Part shown: in pieces, positions 48,389 to 60,030 of the stretch
Numbering within the stretch: position 1 is the stretch's first letter
Layout of the letters: every line of letters starts with the position of its first letter
NCBI RefSeq assembly: GCF_027943255.1
Contig: NC_072893.1
Coordinates: forward strand, 1,426,001-1,490,000
Origin: Anastrepha obliqua
Taxonomy: Eukaryota > Arthropoda > Insecta > Diptera > Tephritidae
DNA: 64,000 bases
Direction: 5' to 3'
Position numbers and translations under genes: made by a program
The notes under the pieces: generated by a model
Databases searched by the model: none
What the model was told of the DNA's origin: nothing
What the model saw: only the letters and a program-made list of their open reading frames with translations

Positions 48389-48949
48389 AAACTTTAAACG
48401 CGTTTTTCTCAAAACAACGTTTTCAAAATCTAGCTCCACTGTATCTCAAAAACTAATCAACCGATTTTCATAAAATTTGGATCACCTATTCTAGACATAA
48501 TTTGCACCAAATTGACGCTCGGGGGTTTTGAAATTTTAAATTTTTACTATATATTTTTTTTTAAATATGCGAAAAAAAAACCGTTCTATCAAAAATTTTC
48601 CATTTTTATCAGCCATTTTTTTTGTCTTCATTAAAACCTAATATCCGAGGGTCATTTTGTAGCCAGTATCTTACTGAATCTGAAACATTTTGATTTTTTT
48701 GTTTCAGACAAGCCGTTCTTGAGTTCTGATGGAGCTGCCTCACCAACCCATGTTTGAGACGTTACGCTTCACTGCTATTTTTTTACTAAAAATACTATAA
48801 AATTGAATAAAAAAAAATTTATTTCTGAATTTTAAGACTTTATTTAATAAATCAAACAAATTTTATATTACTATCATTTATAGTTTTCTCAAAAAAAAAT
48901 CACGAATATAGCCTTTTTTTCGAGTCTCCAAAGTAGACTGACCCCTTAA

Positions 48950-49040
48950 GTCTAGTTTAGGGCCCGAATACCTCAATCTGATTGTGACGCGTGCCCCGGC
49001 AGTTTTCCTTGCGATGTCCACGGGCGCCCCAGTACGAGTG
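48950..49040 (-). pseudogene. I/LOA-type non-LTR relic, piece upstream of RNase H (right half of a nest)
   Basis: The minus strand reads TRTGAPVDIARKTAGARVTI, then RLR, and runs to the TTAA at 48946. This fits the stretch between RT and RNase H in I/LOA-type LINEs and continues in orientation into the RNase H relic at 44390-45009. It marks the pre-insertion host of copy B. Short, so only moderately certain. Confidence 0.5.
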
Positions 49041-52000
49041 GTCCGAAACGTTTTGTAGTAAGAAATCAGTATTAACAGCTATTTGAGATCTATGCGCTGT
49101 AAAGTTTTTTCTATAATTGTTATTATTATGAATTATTACCGTTAGTATTTCTTAGCGGACAGTTTTTCTAAACTTTTCATTGCAGTTTTTGGTACCTGGG
49201 TTGTGCATTAAATGACAAATGGGACAATAAGGAGCTGTTCCCATTCATTCAGTTTCGGTATCTCTGTGTAAAGTTCCATTATTTATTTATTTTAAGCGCA
49301 TATATTCAGTTAAATTTGTAGTCCAAGGTACTGCTATATCCATGAGACAGTAAAGCTTTTTTGCTAAAAAAACGTATGTTGGGTCAGTTTGCGTCACGTA
49401 TTTTCTCTGGCAATTGGCAGTAGATTCTCTTGCCTATGATACCTTCTGGCTTATATTTATAATACGGGGTCGTTTCGCTTCGAGCCATTACTTTTGTAGA
49501 AGCGCTAGGTGTAATTTTTTTTTTCAACTGTCCCCGCTCATCTCTTACATCTCCTACATTTATCCTGTTGGATTTTTTGCATCACTGCGATTTTTCTGTA
49601 ATGCCTCGTAATAGTTTTGTTGAGCTATTGGGGTGAAATATATCTGACTCAAGAGAATAGCTATGAACAAAAGTGTGGATTTGTTGTGGATTTCTGCTCC
49701 AAAATATTCATCGAAGGAAAAGTGAATAGAAATTGATTTAGTAATGAAGGGGTGATGTTAAAATCTGTAGTTCAGGTCATTAATAGTGAAAATAGCACAA
49801 AAATCATCACTTTATGGTCGAGTGGCCTCGCTCAGAAGTACGTAAGCCACCTTTCTATTTCTTACTTGTAATAGTGAAGTATATCCTTAAAGTTTCGTTA
49901 ATTTAATTCAAAAAAGGCCACATTTCACATAAAAGTTTAAGATAAATTCTATTAACAACGTAAAAGGGAAATCTTAAGATTTGGGTTTCGGCCACCCTAT
50001 TTTTCATTTCCTTTCTTCGGGCGCCAACTCCGATCAACTCTACTTGAATTATTAAAACAGATCTTATCTCGATTTTATGTGCTCCTACTTAAGCCTTTAA
50101 ATGGGTGTACGTTTTAATGTTCATCTGTTTTCACGCCAGTGCGCTTCTATTCTTATTTCACTACGCACATCAAACTTTGCCATCGAGAATTAAATCTTTG
50201 CGAAACATTTCTGCTTCCGCTCCCAGCCGCATCTTGGCACAAGGGCATCATGAGCGCCACAGCCAGTGCCGCTAGAGCGCAAACTTCTGCCAGCGGCTGA
50301 AACAATACTAACAACAAAATCTAGAGCAGACTAAACTGGTCGCAAATATTGCATTGTTTGTGGGCTTCGCATGAGTTGCCGTGCCAACGCGCGTAATATC
50401 CCCAAACCTAAGTAAAGTTTATGACGTTGTTTAGTAGCTTTGAAGTAGTTTTCAATAAAAATGTCAGAGGAAACTGTAAAATATCCGCTTTGGGCGCGGG
50501 AATGTGCTTAATACGTTGTGTTGTTGTGCTCTCGTTTTCCATTTCCTGCTAGGCCAACGGGTCGGGTCGTATACGCAATTTATGAGCGAAATACGCGAAA
50601 CTTTAAACGAAAAGCAATAAAAGACTTAAATAACAAAACATTTTAAGCAACATCAACAAAGTGAGTGAGCGAAGAAGCGCGAGACTGCAGAAGAAAGTAT
50701 TCGAAACTACAGTTGGCTGGATTAAAGTTTAAGTATTCCCAATCCTGAACCTCCATGTCGTCCTGAAGCAAAGAACCGAATCCGGTACAGGGGGCCGGAA
50801 ACTATAAAACGCCCAGCCAACGCCACATATTTTCTACTCTTGCACCAAAATTCCAAAATCATGGAGGCGATTTATGGGTGCGTGGGTGCGTCATTTCCGT
50901 CGCCTTATTTGCCACTTGGAGATTTTGAATGCAAGCTGTCTATTGCCACTTTCCATTTCCTTTTCCAGCATCGCTTGCCAGCAACAACAAACAAATTACA
51001 GTTTTGCAAACTTTCTGGTACCTTAAACTAACTGCGGTCACTCAGACACACCGACAGCCTTTTTCCCACGCACTTTGGAAGCTTTTTGTTTTCGCTCTCT
51101 AAGGCGCAAAGTGAAGAAACTGCAGTTGTCAGCAATGAGCGCTGGAGTAATAAGTAGAAACATTTAACATAATTATATTTCCACTTCTGATAAAACTTCG
51201 ACCACACGGCGTCTGAATTACTACGTAAATTCTCCGATTCTTGCGAAACTTGCGGAATAGAGGCTGAAATGTTCATGGCGCGCTTAGGCATTCGGCGCAG
51301 GACGGGCGGAAATCGCGAATAATATTCAGCTCCAGAGCTCAGCCACAACTACTACTACGAGTAAACTTTTTAGTTGTTCTAATATATATATAAATAAATA
51401 TGTGTATGTGTGTGTGTAAGTGTGCACATGCGTTTTCAGCCTTTTCCATGCTCGTCTACACAAGAAAGCATTTATCTTAAATTTTACAGCGACGTTGCAC
51501 GGTGAGCAGCATAGGATGCATGCTTCTTACGGCAAAAAATATTTAATTCTAATAACAGATTTTATGATGTAGGACTTTTCTTAAGCTTCTACCGGAAGCT
51601 TCAAGTGTCGCACAAAGACAAATTGCGGCCTAAAGGAAAGTAAACGCTGAAGGCAAAATTTCTCGTTATCACGCAGCCATCTCTACTTACGTCAAGAGGA
51701 ATGTTCTTTGAAAAAAATTTAAATGCAAACAGTGTCTCATTATTAATTCCTATGTGCTCGCTTTTATAAAAAAATTGCCAAAAAATCTTTATAAAAATCT
51801 ATCTATTCATTAAATGCGCTTCGTGTAATGGACTGAAACCAATAGACGGTAATGGAGCACAAGTATTCAGTAGCCTCGGGTTCCAGAATTTTAGAATTTG
51901 TTATTGATTCAGCAGTCAGTTCGAAATTTTGCTACTAAATTTACAAGGAAAATGTGCACCCATCCACCTTTAAATAATTGTGAAACCTTCGAAAACACTA

Positions 52001-52214
52001 ACAAACAAGGCATTGACTGGCTTTCAACCACCTCACCCAATGGTTTGGGGCAGAAATAGCGATATGGTGGCCACTAATGAGCAGCTGCCTCAGCTATTCA
52101 AGTATGATGACAGAAGATCTTTCCACGTGAATTGATCATAACAACAGCATTAAAGCTTCTAGCAAATCATCGCATACGAGAGTCCGCGCAAAAATTAAAA
52201 CTTCTTAATTGTTC
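49041..52214 (+). other. Intron sequence, no gene seen
   Basis: AT-rich intron. It includes a TG microsatellite (51405-51425) and a perfect AAGCTTCTACCGGAAGCTT palindrome at 51583-51601. Frames are at most 106 codons with no domain. The stretch 51950-52200 was checked for transposase motifs and none was convincing. Confidence 0.5.
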
Positions 52215-52580
52215 GGGTAAACCTTTTTTTTTACATAGTCTCTTTCACTTCCTCCAACTCTGTTCTAATTTCTTGATCCCTTCCGTATACTAGAATTTGT
52301 TCAAGTCTGTAAAATAGCCATTAGTTTCTGCAGTCAACTCCTCGTCTGAATAAAATCTCTTTTCCGCCAGCCATTTCCGCAAATTAGGGAACAAATAGTA
52401 GTCAATGAAGCCGAGTCTGATGAATAGTGGGATGTGAAACAAGCTGGAACCCTATTTCCATTAATTTTGTGACCAGAACTACTGAGGCGTGAGCTGTTGC
52501 GTTGCTTGATGGAAAAGTATTTTTTGGAAAATCGCTCGACTTCCTTCATTAAAACGAATGCCAAACACAAAGAAATTAAT
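52215..52580 (-). pseudogene. DD34D mariner, C-terminal relic
   Basis: The minus strand reads KLMEIGFQLVSHP, then SHYSSD, then NLRKWLAEKRFYSDEELTAE, ETNGYFTDLNKF, a stop, and EGIKKLEQSWRK with frameshifts. This is the end of a mariner transposase of a different lineage from the other DD34D copies here. The second-Asp motif is corrupted (PSSNATAHAS where HQDNAPAHAS would be expected). Both terminal repeats are unrecognised. Confidence 0.72.
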
Positions 52581-54589
52581 CGATGCTAACCGATACTTCT
52601 AATTACACATAACCTTGATACGCGCCAGTAGTGCACTCTCTGTGACTTTGCACGAACTTTTCAAACGACCGTCTTATTAACCAAAATGTTGGGACTCAGC
52701 ACAACTACCTCCAGCTTACTTGCCTTGCTTTAAATATCTTGATCCCTTAAAAATTTAAACTCTTTCCAATTCTCTTTATATTTGCATTTTATGTCTGAAG
52801 TCGCTCCCCATTTAAAGCGAAATGTAAAGTAGCTCCTCTCAAAACATATGCCACCCCTCTCTTGTAGCCTCAAACGTGCCTTGCAAATAATTCTAACAAT
52901 AAGTAAACATTTCTTCCATAAACTACAACTTTCAGGACCGGCGTACCTTCGCTCCCCCTCTCATTCCCTTTACCCGAACAGTACACAGCGCTGATAGACA
53001 ATGGACGAGAAGGACACTTTCTACCTTCCGGCAGAGTTTGATAAGAAAAAAGATAAGAAGATGCGACAGTGTGAGTTATTGTAGAGTGCAGAAAACACAA
53101 TGCGAGTGTTTTTATGGGCACACACTCTCTAACATTTAGAATACACACCATTTTTTGTGGTTACTTTGTTACTTTATTATTTTGTCGTTGTTGTATTTGC
53201 TTTTCCACAATATTTGCTTTGTTTAGCCCTCCCATATCCGCCTGCAGTTTTCCTTGGCACAGGCAAGCAAATAAGGCATATGAGAACATGCAACTTAAAA
53301 GTTCCTCTATTAGTAGCTATGCCTGTAAACTTTCCATATGCCCGGCACTAGCCACCGTCGCCCACCTTCTTCGGCAGCACTCGCCCGCTGCCAGCACGCC
53401 ACAGCATATATTTGTTTGTGCGCGTTCAAGCGTTTTAGTTTATTTACCGCCTTTGAGTGCCTTTTTTCTCACACCCGACGCCGAGCTTAGCCTCTGATCC
53501 ATACTCCTCTAAAATCGAGTGCCAGCTGGTGAGGAGAGGGCAAAAGTTTTATAGTCGTTAAGTGTTACAAAGGGGAAAAAGTGCCGAAGGAAAGTAATTA
53601 TAGTTACTTGGTCCTTCAACCCTAGAGCGTGCTGCTTTTTTTACTCAATACCACACCTTTGTTTGCATGTTTTCTTTCATTTTTATGTTTGAAGTACTTG
53701 TTTTGCTTTCGGTTTCGCCTTCGCCTTTGCCTTCTGCCAACTAGAAATGCCCGTACAAGTCGTCGATGGAGGCGTTGTTACTGGTAAAGAGACAGAGGAA
53801 TAAAGAATTGCGGTTGTGAGCTGACAACATGCAACGCGCCAAAGTAACGAATAACAATCTGTACCACCTTCTGCCCCTTCAACTCACCACATATGAAAGC
53901 GATGGCGCACGGAAAAAGGGCGTAAAAGGTGCTGAGCGTTAAACACCGTCTCAATCGAGTGTGAATCTGTCCTATAAAAATAATCATAAAAATGACAAAC
54001 AAAACATAAAATTTTATTTTACCCTACTTTCGATCGCATTAATGCAAAGGTTAAGTAGGCAGAGTGGGTGCTAACATTAGCAAAGAGTGCTTAAGAACAC
54101 TGTATGTAAATGGAAGGATATTAGCAAGAGCTGTAGCTATCGTCTGTGGAATCGCTTAAATTGATTTTCGAAATGTAAAAGCAGTACGAGCAGGATGAAG
54201 AGCTGAGGGATGATGATCGACCAAGTGCCAATAAAAGCAAATGTTTCGAAAATGATTGTGAGCTCCGCAAACATGTAGAGAACATAAAAGGATATTCCCG
54301 AGATAGAGTGGTTCTGCAACACTTTCCGCGCGTCTAAAAATGAAATCTCTTTTCCAAGTGCAATAACAATAATAACAACAATAGTACTATGTTGTTGTTA
54401 CGATGGCGTAATGCATGCAACGAAATAAATTTTAAACTGCATATTCAGGAAAAATAGCATAATTTAGCAGGATTCGTACGGCAGCAGGATTCGTACGGCA
54501 CTGGAGGATAAGTGAATAGCCGAGAAGCTCAGTAACTCAGACTTAGTGAAGGGAATGAATGACTGCAAGGCAATGCTACCTCCGATATT
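52581..54589 (+). other. Intron sequence, no gene seen
   Basis: No domain-bearing frame was found. Note a perfect tandem duplication of a 17 bp unit, GCAGGATTCGTACGGCA, at 54467-54500. Confidence 0.5.
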
Positions 54590-55505
54590 TCATTTTCATT
54601 TTCTAACTCACCACGCACCAATTTGGATTCAGGAAACATCATTCCACTAGCGAGCAAGTCGATTCTGTATATAATTTTGCCAGGGAAGCATTCGAAAATA
54701 GAGAATACTATGTTGCCATCCCCCTAGACATAGCATGAGCATTTGACAAGGTATGGCACGAGGGCTTGCTATACAACCTAAAAACGAATCTTCATTATTT
54801 ATTTATGCTCCTAAAATCATACTTACACAGCAGACATTGGCGGCCGCCGTAGCCGAATGCGTTGGTGCGTGATGACCATTCGGGAGTGCGTAGGTACGAG
54901 TCTCCGTGCGTGAAGCACCAAAAAATATAGAATAGTTGTTTTTATACCATGCTTGTACTGCTTCTAATTAAATTCAGCAAAACCTTGATAGCCTTAGAAC
55001 ATGACTGAATAAATGGCGTATAAAACCCTTTAAAGCACAACCAGCGCAAATAACTTTCACGCTCCGCAATAATATTTGCCACCAGTGCATATTATCAGAA
55101 GCGAGATACCCAAACGGACTACGCTAAATAATCAGGCACTCATTTTGATCGACGTCTTATGGGGCGATCTCATATATTTTCAAAGCGGGGCAGCTTGGAA
55201 TAAAACTTCGTGCCATTTATTGGCTACTTGGTCACAAATCAGAGCCTTCGCTGGACAATAAGCTGCTCATTTATAAAGCAATACAGAAGCCAATATGGAC
55301 ATACGGAGTGCAACCCAAATCTTGACAACATGCAGAGGTTCCAGTCAGAAATGTTGTGCGTGTGCCAACACGCCTTGTCTTGTCTGCAATGACATAATTC
55401 AACGTGATCTTTGAGTGCTGTCGGTACACCGGCTTACTAACCATCCAAATTCTCGGGCGTCAAACCAACAACTCACGCAGACTTACAACTTGTATGCCTA
55501 CTGAG
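54590..55505 (+). pseudogene. Jockey-clade retrotransposon relic (RT), carrying a SINE
   Basis: The plus strand reads HQFGFRKHHSTSEQVDSVYN, then FENREYYVAIPLDIA, AFDKVWHEGLLYNLK and LLKSYLHSRHW (54610-54840). This is the RT domain of a jockey element, with a stop replacing one residue just before AFDKVWHEG. After SINE copy 5 the frame pieces resume: LNKWRIKPFKAQPAQITF (about 55000), LLGHKSEPSLDNKLLIYKAI, MQRFQSEML and LTNHPNSRASNQQLTQTY (about 55430-55490). Many stops. It is a different clade from the RNase H-bearing LINE relics in the window. Confidence 0.78.
54841..54935 (+). mobile_element. tRNA-derived SINE, copy 5 (subfamily II, head only)
   Basis: It starts GGCGGCCGCCGTAGCCG, then ATGCGTTGGTGCGTGATG, and has CATTCGGGAGTGCGTAGG followed by a B-box-like GGTACGAGTCTCC. 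Homology to the other copies ends after about 95 bp. It lies inside the jockey RT relic, so it inserted after that element or was trimmed later. The 3' end and any target duplication are not visible. Confidence 0.75.
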
Positions 55506-55707
55506 CTGTCGCAAAGATTTAAAATGTAGACTTTAAGTAGTAGACTTTATTGGGAGTTCTTACACATGGCATCTTTTCAAACTTTAACCAAATTTAATAC
55601 GGAATGTATGACAGATTGCATTTGATAAATGGAGTTAAAAAAATCTAACTTCAATAATGGATTCCGCAACATTTGGGAAACAGAAAGAAAATATTGAGTG
55701 AGCTTTA

Positions 55708-57045
55708 ATGTTGTTGTTGTTGACGTGGTTGAATATTTCCACTGAAATACTCCTAATTAGTGACCAGCACCGTTTTATTACCACTGTCTCGTGTGATGAT
55801 GTCTTTTTTTTCAAGTCAGATACATTTAGTGAGGTCCAAGTATAACAGCAGATCCTTTATCTCGATGTCGGAGATCTCCTGAATTTGCTGTAGGAAAGGC
55901 TGACCGAAGGAGCGGAGTCGTGCCCTAGCTAGCCCCGGACATTGACATAAATAGTGCAAAAGACTTTCCTTCGCCCCTTCCGCTTTACAGCTTCTGCAGA
56001 TGGGATTGAAGGGGAGGTTGAGTCTGGCTGCATGCTCCCCTACTTTCCAATGACCTGTGAGGGTTGCAGTGATGCGTGAGATGTTTGGCCGAGAACATCC
56101 TAACAGGTTATTCGTCCTTTGGATTTTGTATGACGGCCCTGTGTTTTTTGTTGTAATACATGTAGTTATTTACTTCCATCTTCTTTCGGCTAAAGCCAAA
56201 TAGTGTGAAGCTATGGATGCTATTAATGTGTTCAGTGGGGTAGAGACTGCCACCGCCTCTGCTAGGTATGGTGTCGAACCTTTTCTTGCTAGCTCATCCG
56301 CTATCTCATTACCCCGTATGTTCCTATGACCAGGAACCCATATAAGAGAAATTTCAAGCCAATGACTAAGCAATTCCAGCTCTTCTCTACACTGTAGGAC
56401 CAGTTTAGCATCAGATCAGTTTTTCTCGGGTTTAGACTTAAACCACAGTCCGTGGCCCAATTGCTGAGTAATACCAGAGCTCCTTCCATAATCTCACTGA
56501 TTGTGGTTGGAAACATTCCTGAAACCATAAGCACTATGTTGTCCGCGTACACCACTACTTTAATTCCCTTTCGGTTGAATTTGGTAAGGATGTTGTTAGC
56601 GACTAGTAACCACAGCAGAGGGGGTAAGACTCCTCCCTGAGGGGTTCCGCTGTTGACAGAGCGTTGTACCGTGCTAGTGCCTACCTCACCGATGATTATT
56701 CTAGTTTTAAGTATGTTCTCTATCCATTCGTTGAGACCTATGTCTATGCCTAACATATTAAGAGCCTCAATTATGGATCTTGTGCTAACATTGTTGAACG
56801 TCTCCTCTATGTCGAGAAAAGCAACCAGTGAGTATTGTTTGTATTCTATGCTCCTCTCAATCGCACTTACAACCGCATGAAGGGCTGTCTCTGTGGATTT
56901 TCCTTTGAGGTAGGCATGTTGAGATGGTGAAATCGTTGTGTATATAATCTTCTACCTGAGGTATACATCCAACAATCGCTCGAGAGTTTTGGGGATAAAA
57001 ATCACCTTAACCCCCCTCCAGCTTTTTAGAATATGCCCTAGCATA
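55708..57045 (-). pseudogene. I/LOA-type non-LTR relic (RT, RNase H, 3' end with CAA tail)
   Basis: The minus strand reads HAYLKGKSTETALHAVVSAI (about 56860-56920), LVAFLDIEETFNNVS, then a 151-codon frame with GTPQGGVLPPLLWLLVANNI and YADNIVLM (normally YADD) and SLNPRKTDLML. After a deletion come the RNase H end, IWVPGHRNIRGNEIADELAR, and the finger LNLPFNPICRSC with HYLCQCPGLARARL, ending DLLLYLDLTKCI and a stop near 55830. The 3' untranslated region ends in a (CAA)n tail at about 55708-55720. It is the best-preserved RNase H-type relic here, but Asp-to-Asn in YADD, frameshifts and 5' loss make it dead. Confidence 0.82.
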
Positions 57046-58026
57046 AGGCTTTTTCTGAAAAAGGGCTTTCATATTCTCACTGCAATTTAAATTGTAATTA
57101 AATTTTGACTTAAATAAAAAGGAGTTTGAGTAAGGAAACATTTATTTTTATATTCTTCACATCCTTTAAAAGTATTCCTTGGACCAAAAGTGAGGATACC
57201 AAACCGCGATGTTAATGGGTGAAACTTGTATTTTCAGCTACCCCTATCAGATTTGGTCTGCTTATTGATGTAGAAGATTATCAATTTTCCTTTGTTGTTG
57301 CTATACAATTTATTGGGCATTGACGGGTAAAAATTCTATATCAACTGGCCCAAAAATGGAATACAAGTTTCTTGCATCTCCGCAAAGTTTTAATAATTTT
57401 TGTGAACTATACGTCCGTCCTCGGTATTCCCACACAACAAATGTCGCACAAATGTTTGGTACGACAAGCATTTTAAAAATAAGTTAACTTCAAAATAAGC
57501 GATAATAATAGAGCACCCGTTATTGGAGTATTTTTAGCTGCATATTTATGTGGTTGCAGATTATGTGGCCAATCATCCATTGGAGTGCGAAACAAAAATC
57601 GATCAATTAACAATAAATTGTAATATAATAACCAGTTATTGTGTGTTATTAAATGTATGTATGTATGTGTTCGCACAAGCCTGCGTGCCTATGTTCGTAT
57701 GCAATTCGTGTTTAAAAATTTCTGCCATCACTTTCACACTTTTACGCCAATTTTGGGGCGTCAAAATACGTAGTGCGACATATCAATAAATAATAGTGTT
57801 AATAAACTAATAAAGGGCTCTTCCGTTACATTCTTAATTAATTTGACTTATTTATTTTAAATAACTATAGACGTATATGTGTATGTGTGAACATGTGAAT
57901 ACCCTAAAAAACATTTTCACTACCCTGCAGGAATTGGTTTCGTTTACACACAATGAGGTCAGATACACCGAGTTATTTTACTCTCATTCGTATTATGGAT
58001 AACCTGTTTTTCTTAAGCCACTCTTA
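57046..58026 (+). other. Intron sequence, no gene seen
   Basis: AT-rich, with a GTAT repeat near 57653-57667. No motif was recognised. Confidence 0.5.
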
Positions 58027-58911
58027 TGCCCGAATTCTGTAAGCAAATCTCATCTCAAGTCACTAAAATTGAGATTATAAATTATTGACTCTTTTTGTGA
58101 CTTGAGACGATTTTGTTATTCAGTAAGGGAAAGTCACAAGAATTTCACCAAATATCATGGTGAAAATAAGTAGAGACAGTCAGCTGATGGCACGTTTCGG
58201 CTAGAGATAGTCAAAAAGTTGAGCAAAAATTCACTTATCGATTCCATATGTAATGGAATTTTTTAAACTCATTTATCAAGCGAAATTCTTCATCAAAAAC
58301 ATAAAGAATATGAATATTACTAAGCTCATACAAAATAACGTTTTTAATTTCTATTTTATAAACCTTTTGCCTGAATCGGCTTATCAATTCAATTGAGACA
58401 AACAAAATTAATAATCGATAAATGTTGAACTGCATCTCTATATACATTCCGTTGAAATGAACGAGCTGGGAATTCCGCTGAAACTTGTCAAGTGGTTTGA
58501 GATCTTGAATAAGTTCCCAGCAGAAGGATTTCAGGAATCTAAAAAACCTCTTGAAAATGTCTTCTTCCAGAAGGAATGGGTCTTCCGTGCTACATAAACT
58601 AGCCGGAATCCGTCTACGCATATTTCTAAAACGTCAATAAATACACAATTATTCGTGTTCTTAAGAAATTTTTACCCAAAACATATTACTTTGCTTCATT
58701 TTCGCGCTTTTTTTGCAATATATATAAAATAATTAATTCCTCTTCCATATTTTTCGTTTTGTGAGCTGCTCAGAAGTAGATCACTAATTAGTGACTTTTT
58801 TTTGAGACTAATGACGTGAGATTGCTTATTGAATTGCAACTAGTCTGAAAATGAAATTTCACCACGAAAAGTCTCAATTAGTGACTTGAGACTGCTTACA
58901 GAATTCGGGCA
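58027..58911. mobile_element. PIF/Harbinger-like element with long imperfect inverted repeats
   Basis: An 885 bp element whose ends begin TGCCCGAATTCTGTAAGCA on both strands. Further inside lies an imperfectly repeated motif, CTCAAGTCACTAAWTTGAG. The flanking triplets are TTA (58024-58026) and TGA (58912-58914), close to the 3 bp TWA target duplication of Harbinger elements but not identical. It holds a 128-codon frame on the minus strand. Confidence 0.62.
58235..58621 (-). pseudogene. Truncated Harbinger-type transposase N-terminus (128 aa)
   Basis: The minus-strand frame begins MRRRIPASLCSTEDPFLLEE, then DIFKRFFRFLKSFCWELIQD, then LKPLDKF. The pattern (DPF, then a helix with FxxxFRxxK...LIxxLxP) resembles the N-terminal region of insect Harbinger nucleases, which are normally about 350-400 residues. 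The rest of the frame looks unrelated, and no DDE motifs follow, so this is a fragment inside a non-autonomous element. The assignment is from memory of the family pattern and tentative. Confidence 0.45.
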
Positions 58912-59344
58912 TGAATGTATGTTTTATTAACTCATTTCATAATATCCAACACAATTGGCTATATTTCGACAATGAGGAAATTTCATATATGGGAGAAAAA
59001 TAAGTAGGGATGATCGACGGAAAGTGGAAAAAATAAAACAAGTGACAGTAAATAATACTTTTTAGTTGGTAAAATGTTTCCGAAGCTCCAAAGTTTTTAA
59101 CATTTTTCAATTTCTATCGAACATTTTTTATCCAAAAACAAATAGCGTAAACCACAGATCGGCGTTATTGGCTGAGACATTCTGATGATTGACAAGGTGA
59201 AATGTAATCTATGCTGGAGATAGTGGCTGAGGCTGGTTTAATAATCGCACTAATATTTTATGAAACCTAGTAGGCCACTGTAGCTATAAAGCATTTACAT
59301 TTACAAGAGTCATTGAATAAATTTTCTGCGCTTAATGGCCGATT

Positions 59345-60030
59345 TAGAAATCTCTAATTTATTAAGTGCGCCCGTTCATTCGTTCGTAAGTTTCGTCTAG
59401 AATTGGACGCATCAGGCGGCGATGCAGAACCTGTTGCATATCGGAGCAAACCCGAGAACAGCGAGTTATGCGATCAAAACATCTTCTAAACAAAATTAGA
59501 CACCCCGACGCGCCTGAGATTTTATGAATTTTTTCTGAAAAAAAAAATGTTGACCGAGACCAAAAGACCAACTGCAGGAATGGCAGATGGTATATTCCAA
59601 TCATACAGAGGTTCCTGTTGTTATGGTTTTAAGTGTTGTGTGCAACAAAGGCCATGCCATGCCACCACACTTCTTTACTCAAGGCTTTCAAGGCAATTCT
59701 GTTGCATATAGCGAGATTTTAGAGATATTAGTGAAACCCCAGATTGATAGTGTGCGAGGTGACAAGCCATGTCTTTTTCAGAAAGACTCTACTCCTCCCC
59801 ATAATGCGATAGTGATACAAAACCGGATAGCCGAAAATTACTATTACCACATACCGTCTAACTCGTACTACTTATTGGGCGTATTTTAGGTTATGAGTAT
59901 GAGGGCGTTGTAGTTTCTTCCCTGAATAACAACCTTAATACCGTTATGGCCAATACGAGTAGGAAGTATTTGATTAGGGCATGCAATCTATTCCAGACCC
60001 GGAACGAGGTCATATAGACATTTTTTAAAG
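59345..60030 (+). pseudogene. maT-like (DD37D) Tc1/mariner transposase relic
   Basis: The plus strand carries a 100-codon frame (59587-59889): VYSNHTEVPVVMVLSVVCNK, GHAMPPHFFTQGFQGN, VKPQIDSVRGDKPCLFQKDS and APP-like TPPHN, then IAENYYYHIPSNS. The MPPHFF ... VKPxIDSV ... FQQDSAPxH pattern is typical of maT-type DD37D transposases. Beyond it, in another frame, are YEYEGVVVSSLNNNLNTV and KYLIRACNLFQTRNEV. The third acidic region is damaged. The upstream part, from about 59345, is degraded and includes MADGI before the frame. Confidence 0.68.

Larger units (their letters stand above)
45014..48945. mobile_element. TTAA-flanked non-autonomous element, copy B, split by an RTE insertion
   Basis: Flanked by TTAA at 45010-45013 and 48946-48949. 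Terminal inverted repeats are 17 bp with one mismatch (GGGGTYAGTCTACTTTG). Without the RTE insertion (about 45091-48388) the element would be about 630 bp, similar to copies A and C. The right-hand part starts at the junction with the conserved internal block (core GCGTTTTTCTCAAAAC, 48390-48415). It has no coding capacity of its own. Confidence 0.82.

Noticed and set aside
53114..53497. 127-codon frame with hydrophobic start, considered as a teneurin or secreted exon
   Set aside because: No phase-1 acceptor and no EGF or other teneurin extracellular motif.
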